Assembly (NCBI GenBank): GCA_018816735.1
Contig: JAHIVH010000129.1
Location: 64,479 to 128,478 of the forward strand
DNA from: Pseudomonadota bacterium
GTDB lineage: Bacteria > Desulfobacterota > Desulfobacteria > Desulfobacterales > JAHIVH01
Direction of reading: 5' to 3'
DNA: 64,000 bases
Position numbers and translations under genes: made by a program. The notes under the pieces were generated by a model. That model was given only the letters and a program-made list of their open reading frames with translations, searched no databases and had not been told where the DNA came from. Positions 30,571 through 39,580 of this stretch are shown here, piece by piece (positions within the stretch are counted from its first letter, which is position 1; every line of letters begins with the position of its first letter).

Positions 30571-31050
30571 ATGACAAAAAGTCAATTTTTTACCTGTTTG
30601 ATAATTCTTCTATCCATTTGTTATTATTCCCCCCTGCCTTTACGGGCTGACGAAAAAACAGGGTTGTCTGACGGTCAGTCTATTTATGTGCCAGTTTATT
30701 CATATATTTACAGTGGCAACCGGGAGCAACCTTTTTTATTGACTGTAACTTTGAGTATACGAAACATTGACCCCAGGCAGCAAATTGAAATCAGCGTGAT
30801 CGACTATTATGCGACACAAGGGAAGTTATTAAAAAAATATCTGGATAAACCAGTTATTTTAAAACCATTAGAATCATTACGCTATATCATACCAGAAAAA
30901 GACAAAAGCGGAGGGTCCGGTGCCAATTTCATTGTTGAATGGAAATCGGGCCACTTTGCTAATCCACCTATTGTTGAATCAATAATGATTGGTACTCAGA
31001 ATCAGCAAGGTGTTTCTTTTACCTCTCGTGGACGGGAAATTATTAAATAG
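30571..31050 (+). CDS. DUF3124-like exported protein
   Basis: Signal peptide; GQSIYVPVYSYIYSGNREQPFLLTVTLSIRNIDPRQQIEISVIDYYATQGKLLKKYLDKPVILKPLES; RBS ahead of ATG at 30571. Confidence 0.75.
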   Translation: MTKSQFFTCLIILLSICYYSPLPLRADEKTGLSDGQSIYVPVYSYIYSGNREQPFLLTVTLSIRNIDPRQQIEISVIDYYATQGKLLKKYLDKPVILKPLESLRYIIPEKDKSGGSGANFIVEWKSGHFANPPIVESIMIGTQNQQGVSFTSRGREIIK

Positions 31051-31117
31051 AAGTACTCTCATAAAAGAGAATATCCATATTGCAGACACCAAAGACAGAC
31101 AAGGCCTAATGTATTCT

Positions 31118-31570
31118 TTAATCTGAAATGATAAATCTTCTGACGTCTTTTCCTTCAGGCGGGTCAGTTGAAATAAATCCAATGGCGCCATCCGTGGATT
31201 GGATATAGTCAATCAACTCTTTTTCATTGGAAAAAAATTTGGGAAATCTCCCCTGGCCCACAAAGACCATATTCTTCCAGAAGGTGATAAACTGGGCGGG
31301 TGTTTTTTGCAAATAGACTGAGGTGAACGATATCTGCACTTCAGGGGTATCATTGACGGTCAGTTTGATGGCATGGCCATTCAGCCATTTTTTTTTCTTT
31401 CCCAGATAGATATTTCTTATCTCTTTTTTGGTGAGAGTGGATTCAAAAATGTCCGGACTGCCTATGAGTACAGGATCACCTGATATCGCAGGTTTTGGAA
31501 ACATCAGGCAGACTCCCAGAAGGAGAAAGAGAAGAAAGGCATTGAAATGGTGTTTGGTGACTATTGTCAT
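31118..31570 (-). CDS. Small PstS-like periplasmic substrate-binding-domain protein (copy 3)
   Basis: DPVLIGSPDIFESTLTKKEIRNIYLGKKKKWLNGHAIKLTVN...LQKTPAQFITFWKNMVFVGQGRFPKFF...GAIGFISTDPP. Confidence 0.85.
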   Translation of the reverse strand: MTIVTKHHFNAFLLFLLLGVCLMFPKPAISGDPVLIGSPDIFESTLTKKEIRNIYLGKKKKWLNGHAIKLTVNDTPEVQISFTSVYLQKTPAQFITFWKNMVFVGQGRFPKFFSNEKELIDYIQSTDGAIGFISTDPPEGKDVRRFIISD

Positions 31571-31590
31571 GTTTTTATGATTTTCAAAAT

Positions 31591-32904
31591 TTAAAAATTA
31601 AACGATAGTTTTGCCGCAAACAAATACCAGTATCTTTGGGTGTCAAAATATCCTTCAGGGTCAAGATTCACAATATAGTCGAGTTGCGTACCCCCATCCA
31701 TATAATGGGCTTCGAGTTTTAATGAACTATGTCTGTTGAAATCGAATTCCAGGGACAGGCACGAATCCTTCTGCCAGGCAAAATAACTGGGCCGGTCAAT
31801 AAATACCAGATTGTCTTTTCCTTTTTTATCGTCTTTCAAAGGGTAAGTTACGGCATAGTAAGCCCCCATCTTTAGCCAGTCATAAAATTGGTAGGATGCC
31901 GCATAGTAATAGCCCAGACCTTTATTATTCAGTGAATCGGTTTTTTTCAGGATGCTGTCCGAAAGTCTGGCATCTATGGTATAATCGAAGGCCTGGCCGT
32001 AAATCGCTTCTTCAAAAGCGATAACGAGATTTTTTCGGGTGTATTCCGCGCCATAGACAATCATTGAAATATCACCGGAAAAATTGATTGGAACGTTTGT
32101 GATTACAAGGCTGTCTTCGAGGAATGAGCGGTATGCATCATCTTCTATGCCAAGAAGCATGTCCTCTTTTGTCTGTTTCCAGAATATATCGTCTTTTGTT
32201 GTGCCATTTAATTGATATCCTATCTGGACATACTGGCCCTGAATCCGCAATCCAGGCATCGGCGTGTCCCACGTCAGAAGCAGGTTGAAAGACGTGTCTG
32301 TGCTGGACGAGAGGGTATCTGTATGGCCTCTTTTTGCCAGGATTCTTTCTATGCCGGACCCTTTGGGAATGTCAATAAAACCGTATTGAAAGCGATAGGA
32401 GAGATCACCCATTTCCAGTGCCAGGAGGGATGGATACATGTTTCCATGAATTTCAACACCTTTTGCCGAATTGATACAGTCCCTGTATGCTTCCGGGTAA
32501 ACACTTGTCGGCAGGAAGACATATGTTCGAAGCATATCAATATCCCGTGTGTCCCCGTAAAATCCAAAAGCACCCCGATTGATACCGGCTTTGATGCATA
32601 GCCATTCCCTGAAATAATAGTCAACATTCGCATGGCTGATGGTAATTTCATCGTTTCCAATATCCCCAAAATCACTGGCAAAGAACTGAATGCTCATGAG
32701 AAGGGAGTCGGATAATTGGGTATTGAAATTCAATCCCATTTCATTAAACTGAAAAGTGCCGTCCTCTGTATTCTGGATGAAATTGTTGTGGTCGGTCTTT
32801 AAAAACCCCTGAGCAACGAATCCATGGATATCCAGCTCGTCATCCATGGCCATTGACAGATTAACTGAAAACAGGACAATGAGAATGCAAACCAGTTTTT
32901 TCAT
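31591..32904 (-). CDS. Porin-like outer-membrane beta-barrel protein (copy 3)
   Basis: LDIHGFVAQGFLKTDHNNFIQNTEDGTFQFNEMGLNFNTQLSDSLLMSIQFFASDFGDIGNDEI; C-terminal QRYWYLFAAKLSFNF. Confidence 0.85.
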   Translation of the reverse strand: MKKLVCILIVLFSVNLSMAMDDELDIHGFVAQGFLKTDHNNFIQNTEDGTFQFNEMGLNFNTQLSDSLLMSIQFFASDFGDIGNDEITISHANVDYYFREWLCIKAGINRGAFGFYGDTRDIDMLRTYVFLPTSVYPEAYRDCINSAKGVEIHGNMYPSLLALEMGDLSYRFQYGFIDIPKGSGIERILAKRGHTDTLSSSTDTSFNLLLTWDTPMPGLRIQGQYVQIGYQLNGTTKDDIFWKQTKEDMLLGIEDDAYRSFLEDSLVITNVPINFSGDISMIVYGAEYTRKNLVIAFEEAIYGQAFDYTIDARLSDSILKKTDSLNNKGLGYYYAASYQFYDWLKMGAYYAVTYPLKDDKKGKDNLVFIDRPSYFAWQKDSCLSLEFDFNRHSSLKLEAHYMDGGTQLDYIVNLDPEGYFDTQRYWYLFAAKLSFNF

Positions 32905-32960
32905 ACAGTGAACATATCATGAATCTAAATGTCCTGCCATTTGTTTTTTTTCGTCCCGGC

Positions 32961-33485
32961 TCATTCAGTTAGGGTGATGATTTTTAATTTTTTCCCTTCA
33001 GGCGGTTTTTGAGACAAATAGCCGATAGCGCCACTTGTCTTTTCGATGTAGTCCATCATTTCCTCTTCACTTGAAAATGCCTTGGGAAAGCGTCCCTGGC
33101 CTACAAATACCAGATGTTTACAGAAGTTCAAAAACTGGGCGGGTGTTTTATTGATATATCTTATCATAAATGTTTCATGAATCGTTGAGTGATACATAAC
33201 AGTGAGAACGATTTCTTTACCATCCGTCCATTTTCGTTTTTTTTCCAGAAAGATATCCCGGATTTCTTTTTTGGTCAGGGTTGATTCAAAAATGTCGGGA
33301 TTGCCAATAATAATGACCTCATTTTCGTCAGCTTTTATCTGAACTGAAAATCCGGAAAGGAGAATATACACCACAGCGGACAGAAAGATGAATCTGATTT
33401 TTGGCTGAACAGGGTAATGGGAATTCATATGACTTTCGATTAAAGGATCAACTGTACCTTCATTCCGTATATCGTTATTAAACAA
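32961..33485 (-). CDS. Small PstS-like periplasmic substrate-binding-domain protein (copy 4; start may be 33428)
   Basis: VIIIGNPDIFESTLTKKEIRDIFLEKKRKWTDGKEIVLTV...NKTPAQFLNFCKHLVFVGQGRFPKAF...GAIGYLSQKPPEG. Confidence 0.85.
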   Translation of the reverse strand: MFNNDIRNEGTVDPLIESHMNSHYPVQPKIRFIFLSAVVYILLSGFSVQIKADENEVIIIGNPDIFESTLTKKEIRDIFLEKKRKWTDGKEIVLTVMYHSTIHETFMIRYINKTPAQFLNFCKHLVFVGQGRFPKAFSSEEEMMDYIEKTSGAIGYLSQKPPEGKKLKIITLTE

Positions 33486-33494
33486 TGGTGTCGC

Positions 33495-34817
33495 TTAAAA
33501 ATTGTATGACAATTTTGCTGCAAACAGATACCAGTAGCGATGTGTTTTTGAGTAATCATCCAACGGTTTGACATAATCGAGCTGGGCTCCACCATCGATG
33601 TAATGGCCCTCAATTTTGAAAATACTGTTGGGACTCAAATCAAACCGGGCGGCAATGCATGAATCTTTCTGCCAGGCGAAGTAATCCGGGTTGCCAAGAT
33701 TGGTTCCGCCGCCCCCTTTTTTGTTGTCTTTGTCAGGATAGTAGACCGTATAATATCCGCCTATTTTCAGCCAGTCTGAAATCTGGTATGAGCCCATGTA
33801 GTAATACCCCAGGGTGGGGTTTTCAAATGTATAATCAAAGACACTATCTTCACCTGCGGCCTTGTATTTGATACGGGTCTTGTATTTCATATTAAAGAAA
33901 ACCTGCTCGGCGGCAAGTGTCAGGCCTCTCCACGTGAATTCAGCACCGATGATATACATGGAAACGTCACCTGAGTAGCTGACCGGCATATCGCCAATAA
34001 TAACGGCACTGCTGATGGCATTTTTCAGATCCTGGGACAAATCCGGGTATAATTGATCGATCGCCTGAATTTTGATTTCGTCCCAGAATTCATCATCAAA
34101 GGTTTTTCCGGAGAGAAACACGCCGTATTCTGAATACTGGCCCTGAAGCCGCAATCCCGGAACAGGGGTTTCCCAGCCCAGAACCAGATTGTATGATGTA
34201 TCGGAAGTCGATTCCTCAGGGTCTGTATGAAGGGTCATGGCAAGTACATGGCTGACACCGGAATCTTTTGGAATATCCATGATGCCATACTGGATCTTGT
34301 AATAGAATTCACCCAGAGGTTCCATGAATTTCAGGGGTTCAGGATATCCGCTGCCATAAATTTCAAAGCCTTTGGCCGAATGTATGGAATCCCTGAATGC
34401 TTCGGTATAAACCCCCTGGGGAAGCAGCACAAAGGTCCTCAGCATGTCCATGTCCCGGCTGTCACCATAAAGCCCATAAGAAACCTTGCTCTTGCCCGCT
34501 CTGAATGTAAATTGCTGATTGACATAGTAACTTACGCCAGCATGGTTGATGGCGATTCTATCATTTCCCAGTCCACCGAAATCATAGGCAAAGAACTGGA
34601 GGCTGAAATCAAGCCCGTCAGAAAGTCTCTTGTTGAAATTGAGACCCATTTCATTGAATTCAAAGGAGCCGTCTTCGGTTTCGGCAATGAAGTCGTTATG
34701 ATCCGTCTTCAGATATCCCTGAGTGATGAACCCATGAATGTCGATTGCGTCATGATCAGTCGCAAAACCGGCTTCAGTATAAAAAAGGATTATGACAAGA
34801 ATGAGTATTTTTTTCAT
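33495..34817 (-). CDS. Porin-like outer-membrane beta-barrel protein (copy 4)
   Basis: Likely start MKKILILVIILF at 34817; AIDIHGFITQGYLKTDHNDFIAETEDGSFEFNEMGLNFNKRLSDGLDFSLQFFAYDFGGLGND; C-terminal HRYWYLFAAKLSYNF. Confidence 0.85.
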   Translation of the reverse strand: MKKILILVIILFYTEAGFATDHDAIDIHGFITQGYLKTDHNDFIAETEDGSFEFNEMGLNFNKRLSDGLDFSLQFFAYDFGGLGNDRIAINHAGVSYYVNQQFTFRAGKSKVSYGLYGDSRDMDMLRTFVLLPQGVYTEAFRDSIHSAKGFEIYGSGYPEPLKFMEPLGEFYYKIQYGIMDIPKDSGVSHVLAMTLHTDPEESTSDTSYNLVLGWETPVPGLRLQGQYSEYGVFLSGKTFDDEFWDEIKIQAIDQLYPDLSQDLKNAISSAVIIGDMPVSYSGDVSMYIIGAEFTWRGLTLAAEQVFFNMKYKTRIKYKAAGEDSVFDYTFENPTLGYYYMGSYQISDWLKIGGYYTVYYPDKDNKKGGGGTNLGNPDYFAWQKDSCIAARFDLSPNSIFKIEGHYIDGGAQLDYVKPLDDYSKTHRYWYLFAAKLSYNF

Positions 34818-34964
34818 CGTTTGCCGGTTTTGGGTTTTGCTCATTTAAAGGGTTTCAGTATCCTGTTAATGATTTGTGGATGATATGATCAATCCTGTCC
34901 CCCTGTCAAGAATGCAATTAAAAATTTCATGGAGAATAAGCTATTTACAGGTGATCGTCCCTGG

Positions 34965-35933
34965 TCAGGATATGATCACCCGTAACATCATATCGCCTTT
35001 TTCGCTCCTGGCCGGTTGTTTGCCCATGCCTTTTAAACGGAGAATTTTTCCTGAGGAAATACCCGGAGGAATGCTGATTCTGTATAGCCTTTTATAATAT
35101 CCCCAGGGGATGTTCACGAGTTTGGTGGTGCCGGAAACCGCTTCGAAAGGTGAGATAACGATTGTGCCGTAAAGATTCGGATCTTCTCCCACGCCGGCTG
35201 TTTGAATGACCTGCAGCCGTGGGGTCTTTTTTTTCATCGTGACAGTCCTTAATCTTTCGGTAAAACCGGTATCCGGTATTCTGGGTGTCAGCTTTAAAAG
35301 AAGAATCCCGCAAAGAAATCCGCCTATGTGAGCCCACCAGGCAATACCACCGCCCATGGCATCACTTCCTGTAGCATTGATAAATTGCATCAGAAACCAG
35401 AATCCCAGGAAAAAGAAAGCTGGTATTTCGATGAACCAGGGAATAATGATGATCGGTATCAGGGTCAGGATTCTGGATCGGGGATAAAGGATTAAATACG
35501 CACCCATAACTCCGGCAATGGCACCGCTCGCACCTATGGTGGGCACATTCGCATGGATATTCAGAAACAGGTGGAAAAGGCCGGAACCAATTCCGCAAAG
35601 GAGATAGAAGGCCAAGTACCTGATGGAACCGAAATGATCTTCCACATTGTCTCCAAAAATATAAAGGCTCCACATATTCGACAGAAGATGCCAGAAACCG
35701 CCATGTAAAAACATATAGGAGACAAGTGAAAACAGTTTCTCCGGCATGGAAAAATGGATCGTGATGGCGGGCACGGAAAATTTTGCAGGCACAATCCCGT
35801 AGATATAGATAAACTGACCCAGGTTATCTCCCTGCATGTACTGGAAGATAAAGAAAAGCACATTTAAAAGAATCAGGGTATTATTGACAACCGGATAGTT
35901 CCGGGAGGGGATCGTATCTCGAATCGGGATCAT
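34965..35933 (-). CDS. Rhomboid family intramembrane serine protease with C-terminal DnaJ CTD-like domain
   Basis: Rhomboid core with GASGAIAGVMGAYL, HGGFWHLLSNMWSLYIFGDNVEDHFG, WWAHIGGFLCG; C-terminal ~70 aa LYGTIVISPFEAVSGTTKLVNIPWGYYKRLYRISIPPGISSGKILRLKGMGKQPARSEKGDMMLRVII resembles DnaJ CTD. Confidence 0.9.
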   Translation of the reverse strand: MIPIRDTIPSRNYPVVNNTLILLNVLFFIFQYMQGDNLGQFIYIYGIVPAKFSVPAITIHFSMPEKLFSLVSYMFLHGGFWHLLSNMWSLYIFGDNVEDHFGSIRYLAFYLLCGIGSGLFHLFLNIHANVPTIGASGAIAGVMGAYLILYPRSRILTLIPIIIIPWFIEIPAFFFLGFWFLMQFINATGSDAMGGGIAWWAHIGGFLCGILLLKLTPRIPDTGFTERLRTVTMKKKTPRLQVIQTAGVGEDPNLYGTIVISPFEAVSGTTKLVNIPWGYYKRLYRISIPPGISSGKILRLKGMGKQPARSEKGDMMLRVIIS

Positions 35934-35942
35934 TATTGGTCC

Positions 35943-36674
35943 TTACAAACTCAACCGTTTGAAAATGGTTTCCGGTATGCCCCGGATAATGAGCATGATC
36001 CATTTCCAGAACCATCGGGTGTAGATGATGTTCTTTTTTTTCTGAAAAGCCTTATGGATATCCAGGGCCACCTGATCAGGCGTAGCCGTGAGTTTCTCGG
36101 GAAGGTCCATGCCGTCGGTCATTTTTGTGTTGATAAAACCGGGAAGCACAGTCACCACATGAACACCCCGTTTGGCGAGCCGGTTTCGAAGTCCGCTTAA
36201 ATATGTGGATAACGCGCCTTTGGCTGCCCCGTAAATATAATTGCTCTGTCTGCCTCTTAAGCCGGCTACGGAACTTATTCCGATAATGACGCCATGGCCT
36301 CTTTTTTCAAAATCTTCGGCGATAACTTCAAGAATACTTAACGCACCGGTGAAATTGGTATCAATGACTTCCCTGGCATGGGAAACATTTTTTTGGGCAT
36401 CTTCCTGGTTTCCTAAAATACCGAAACAGAGAACCACGATATCGGGTTTTATTTCAAGATTAGTATAAAACAACTGATGGGTGTCATAATCGGTTGCATC
36501 GAAAAAAAGAGGTGTTGCTTTAATCTGGTGCCTGATGGCGATATCTGTTGCTTTTTTTTCCAGTAAATCCATGTTTCTTGAGGCAAGGTATACATTTGCC
36601 CTCTCTCTTTCCGCAAACAGTCTGGCTGTGGCATAGCCCACATCCGAGTTCGCACCCAGGATCAGTAAGTTCAT
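35943..36674 (-). CDS. SDR family oxidoreductase, DprE2-like
   Basis: LILGANSDVGYATARLFAERERANVYLASRN; GISSVAGLRGRQSNYIYGAAKGALSTYLSGLRNRL; VVTVLPGFINTKMT; next to DprE1-like and UbiA-like genes. Confidence 0.88.
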   Translation of the reverse strand: MNLLILGANSDVGYATARLFAERERANVYLASRNMDLLEKKATDIAIRHQIKATPLFFDATDYDTHQLFYTNLEIKPDIVVLCFGILGNQEDAQKNVSHAREVIDTNFTGALSILEVIAEDFEKRGHGVIIGISSVAGLRGRQSNYIYGAAKGALSTYLSGLRNRLAKRGVHVVTVLPGFINTKMTDGMDLPEKLTATPDQVALDIHKAFQKKKNIIYTRWFWKWIMLIIRGIPETIFKRLSL

Positions 36675-36677
36675 TAT

Positions 36678-38021
36678 CTATACTCCTATCCGTTTGGACT
36701 GCAGTGATTGAAATTTTTGATTCATGCCATAGTGCTGCCGCAGGGCTGAAAACGTATCCCACGCCGGATACCCTTTTTTAAATGTGTCCGGTGACATCCT
36801 CACATCTTTTGTCAGATAAATGCGTCCGCCGTAATCGGTTACAATGTCATCCAGATGATCGAGAAAAGCGAACAGTCTCGATTGAATTTTAAAATCAAGG
36901 GCCAGGGTATATCCTTCCATGGGGAAGGACAGATAATTGTCATTTTGAGGACCAAACAATTTCAGGACAGCCAGAAACGAGCCCATTCCTGCGGATGAAA
37001 TTTTATCAAGGATCAGATCAAGGCCTTCAAAACTCGATGCCTTGGGAAGCACCATCTGGTATTGGGTAAATCCTTTTTTCCCGTAGATCCTGTTCCAGTG
37101 GCCGATTGCATCCAGGGGATAAAAAAACGTATCCAAAGGCGTCAATCTGTTTTCCGTGTATTGGGGGCTTTTCATGTAATACAGATGATTGAAGCATTTT
37201 ACGGAAAAAGAGTTAAGACAAAATGAAGGAAGGTCAAGCGGGATGGATACTGTTCTTTTCCGAGGAAGGTCAATCGCCCCTGTTGATGCATTTTCACCGG
37301 CCATCAAAACCGATCTTCCTTTGGCCTTTCCTTTTGACAGGCAGTCAATCCAGGCTACGGAATAGGTGGCATCTTCGTGTATCTCGAATTTTTCAAATGC
37401 ATCCTTGAGGTTGTTGCATCGGACTACGGTTTCCCGGATATAGGCACTTTTTACAGGTTTCAGCTTTATCGCTGCAGTTAAAATGATACCGGTAAGTCCC
37501 ATGCCGCCTGCTGTCGCCAAAAAAAGGTCCCTGTTTTTTTCTCTGTCGCATCGCACGATCCGGCCATCCGGAAGCATCAGATCAAACCACAGGACACTGT
37601 TGCTGAAACAGCCTGCCTTGTGATGGTTTTTCCCATGGACATCGCTTGCAATGGCGCCACCGACGGTCACGAATTTTGTGCCGGGTGTGACAGACAGAAA
37701 CCAGCCTTTTTTGAGAAAAATCCGGATCAGCTCATCAAGTGTCACGCCGCTCTCACAGATAACGATCCCCTGTTCCGGGTCAAATTGAATGAGTTTGTCA
37801 TATCGGCGGGTCAGAATCACCTTCTCATTTAACGCGCTGTCACCATAGCTTCTCCCCATGCCATAAGGTATAAACATATTATTTTTTTCAAGATGTGCGG
37901 CAAGGGTTTTGACCGTTTCAAAGGAATAGCCTTCTCCCGTTGTTTTTGGATAGCGCCCCCAACTTTCAATATTCATTTTTTCTCCGTCCGCCAGAATATT
38001 CACTGCACGTGCGTGATCCAT
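36678..38021 (-). CDS. FAD-binding oxidoreductase, DprE1-like (decaprenylphosphoryl-ribose 2'-oxidase family)
   Basis: WGRYP...FIPYGMGRSYGDSALN; VTVGGAIASDVHGKNHHKAGCFSNSV; LSFPMEGYTLALDF; adjacency to SDR and UbiA genes. Confidence 0.88.
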   Translation of the reverse strand: MDHARAVNILADGEKMNIESWGRYPKTTGEGYSFETVKTLAAHLEKNNMFIPYGMGRSYGDSALNEKVILTRRYDKLIQFDPEQGIVICESGVTLDELIRIFLKKGWFLSVTPGTKFVTVGGAIASDVHGKNHHKAGCFSNSVLWFDLMLPDGRIVRCDREKNRDLFLATAGGMGLTGIILTAAIKLKPVKSAYIRETVVRCNNLKDAFEKFEIHEDATYSVAWIDCLSKGKAKGRSVLMAGENASTGAIDLPRKRTVSIPLDLPSFCLNSFSVKCFNHLYYMKSPQYTENRLTPLDTFFYPLDAIGHWNRIYGKKGFTQYQMVLPKASSFEGLDLILDKISSAGMGSFLAVLKLFGPQNDNYLSFPMEGYTLALDFKIQSRLFAFLDHLDDIVTDYGGRIYLTKDVRMSPDTFKKGYPAWDTFSALRQHYGMNQKFQSLQSKRIGV

Positions 38022-38022
38022 G

Positions 38023-38904
38023 TCAGAACTGCAGGTAGATGATCAGGTAAAAATTCACAAACCATAACACAATAATCGCCTGAAGAAAAACATCCTTCAT
38101 GAGGATCAATGTGGGTGACCCGCTTTTTTGTTCCACAAAGGTGATCTGAAGATATCTCAGGATTCCGGCGAGTACCCAGAAGGCTGTTGTATAAAGTGAA
38201 TGGGTATCATATTTGATCTGTATTTCTGTCGAGACCGTGTAAAGAATGTAGGATACGATAATGACCGATGCCATGATCCCCATTGAGAGAGAAATAAATT
38301 CATGATTGTATCCGTCAATATTTTTCCGGGTATTCAGGCCGGTTTCAGAAAGAATCAGATCATCCCTTCGTTTCGCTAATGCCAGAAACAGGGCAATCAG
38401 GAATGTCATGATAATGATCCAGTGACTGATGGCCACATTGGCGGCAATGCCGCCGCCGATGACCCGTATGACGAAACCTGTGGCGATGAGAATGATGTCT
38501 ACAATGGCCACATGTTTCAGAAAAAGAGAATAAAGCACATTCAATCCCAGGTACGCCAAAAGGATCATTACAAATGTTCCGGGAAGGAGTAATATGGAAA
38601 AAATGAGCGTGGCGCCGGTTAAAAGAATCATGAATGCCCATGCGGCTTTTAAAGTTAGCTTTCCGCTTGCGATAGGGCGGTTTTTCTTTTCAGGATGATT
38701 CCGGTCGGCTTCCACGTCTTTTAAGTCATTTAATGTGTAAATACTGCTTGCTCCCAGGCAGAAGGCAAGGAATGCATATCCGGTCATCAGGGCGGCAGAG
38801 GGATCGTGCAACTTGTGACCAAAGAAAAGTGGCAGCCAGACAAAACCGTTTTTCAAATATTGATGGGGTCGGGCGGTTTTTATGAAATCGACAAGGCCAG
38901 GCAT
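38023..38904 (-). CDS. UbiA-family decaprenyl-phosphate phosphoribosyltransferase
   Basis: Multi-TM; SIYTLNDLKDVEADRNHPEKKNRPIASGKL; context with DprE1/DprE2-like genes. Confidence 0.88.
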   Translation of the reverse strand: MPGLVDFIKTARPHQYLKNGFVWLPLFFGHKLHDPSAALMTGYAFLAFCLGASSIYTLNDLKDVEADRNHPEKKNRPIASGKLTLKAAWAFMILLTGATLIFSILLLPGTFVMILLAYLGLNVLYSLFLKHVAIVDIILIATGFVIRVIGGGIAANVAISHWIIIMTFLIALFLALAKRRDDLILSETGLNTRKNIDGYNHEFISLSMGIMASVIIVSYILYTVSTEIQIKYDTHSLYTTAFWVLAGILRYLQITFVEQKSGSPTLILMKDVFLQAIIVLWFVNFYLIIYLQF

Positions 38905-38936
38905 CGGCTCCCTTTTCTTTTTTTTAACAGGGGGTA

Positions 38937-39479
38937 TCAGGTTTTCAGGGTTTTCAGGGCAGAAAACCGGATGTCACCCTTATCCTGATCGCACGCACAC
39001 GCCTGTTCGTTCAGGTTTTTGCCACAATTGAAGCATAGTCCCTTGCAGGTTTCACTGCAAAGGGCTTTAAAAGGAATGGAGAGGATGACCTGTTCCTGAA
39101 CAGCATCCTGAATATTAATCTTTTCTCCTTTAAAGAAGATCAATCCCATTTCTTCAGCAGTAAGCTCTTTTCCTTCTTTACCATATGTGTCCGCATATTC
39201 AGGCAGGTTTTTCGTAAAAGTAAATGCGAAATCTGTTTTCACAGGAAAGTCAAAGTCTGTCAAACATCTGCTGCAGGAAAGACCTATTACTGTTTCAATG
39301 GTGCCTTCCATTTCGACCAGATCTTTAATGCGGATGGCTTTGAGACTTGTTTTTACCGGGCTGATGGAATTTAACTCGCCGTTTTCCTTCATTTCCACTA
39401 AAAGAGGAAACGTTTTCGGGTTTTCCGCCACAGTCAGAAATAGTCCGTTTTCCAGAATCTCTTCCAGATTGATAATCAC
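38937..39479 (-). CDS. DUF177 / YceD family protein
   Basis: CSRCLTDFDFPV...GEKINIQDAVQEQVILSIPFKALCSETCKGLCFNCGKNLNEQACAC. Confidence 0.9.
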   Translation of the reverse strand: MIINLEEILENGLFLTVAENPKTFPLLVEMKENGELNSISPVKTSLKAIRIKDLVEMEGTIETVIGLSCSRCLTDFDFPVKTDFAFTFTKNLPEYADTYGKEGKELTAEEMGLIFFKGEKINIQDAVQEQVILSIPFKALCSETCKGLCFNCGKNLNEQACACDQDKGDIRFSALKTLKT

Positions 39480-39580
39480 CGCCAGCTCCTGTTCATATAT
39501 TCAAGAAAAATTAAGTATTACATTCATTTCAACCTGTCAAGGAATTCACATTGACCCCTGATCAGGTGGATTGCCCGCCA

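Noticed and set aside
34227-34883. 218-aa plus-strand ORF
   Set aside because: Antisense to porin copy 4; equivalent shadow ORFs occur opposite the other porin copies.
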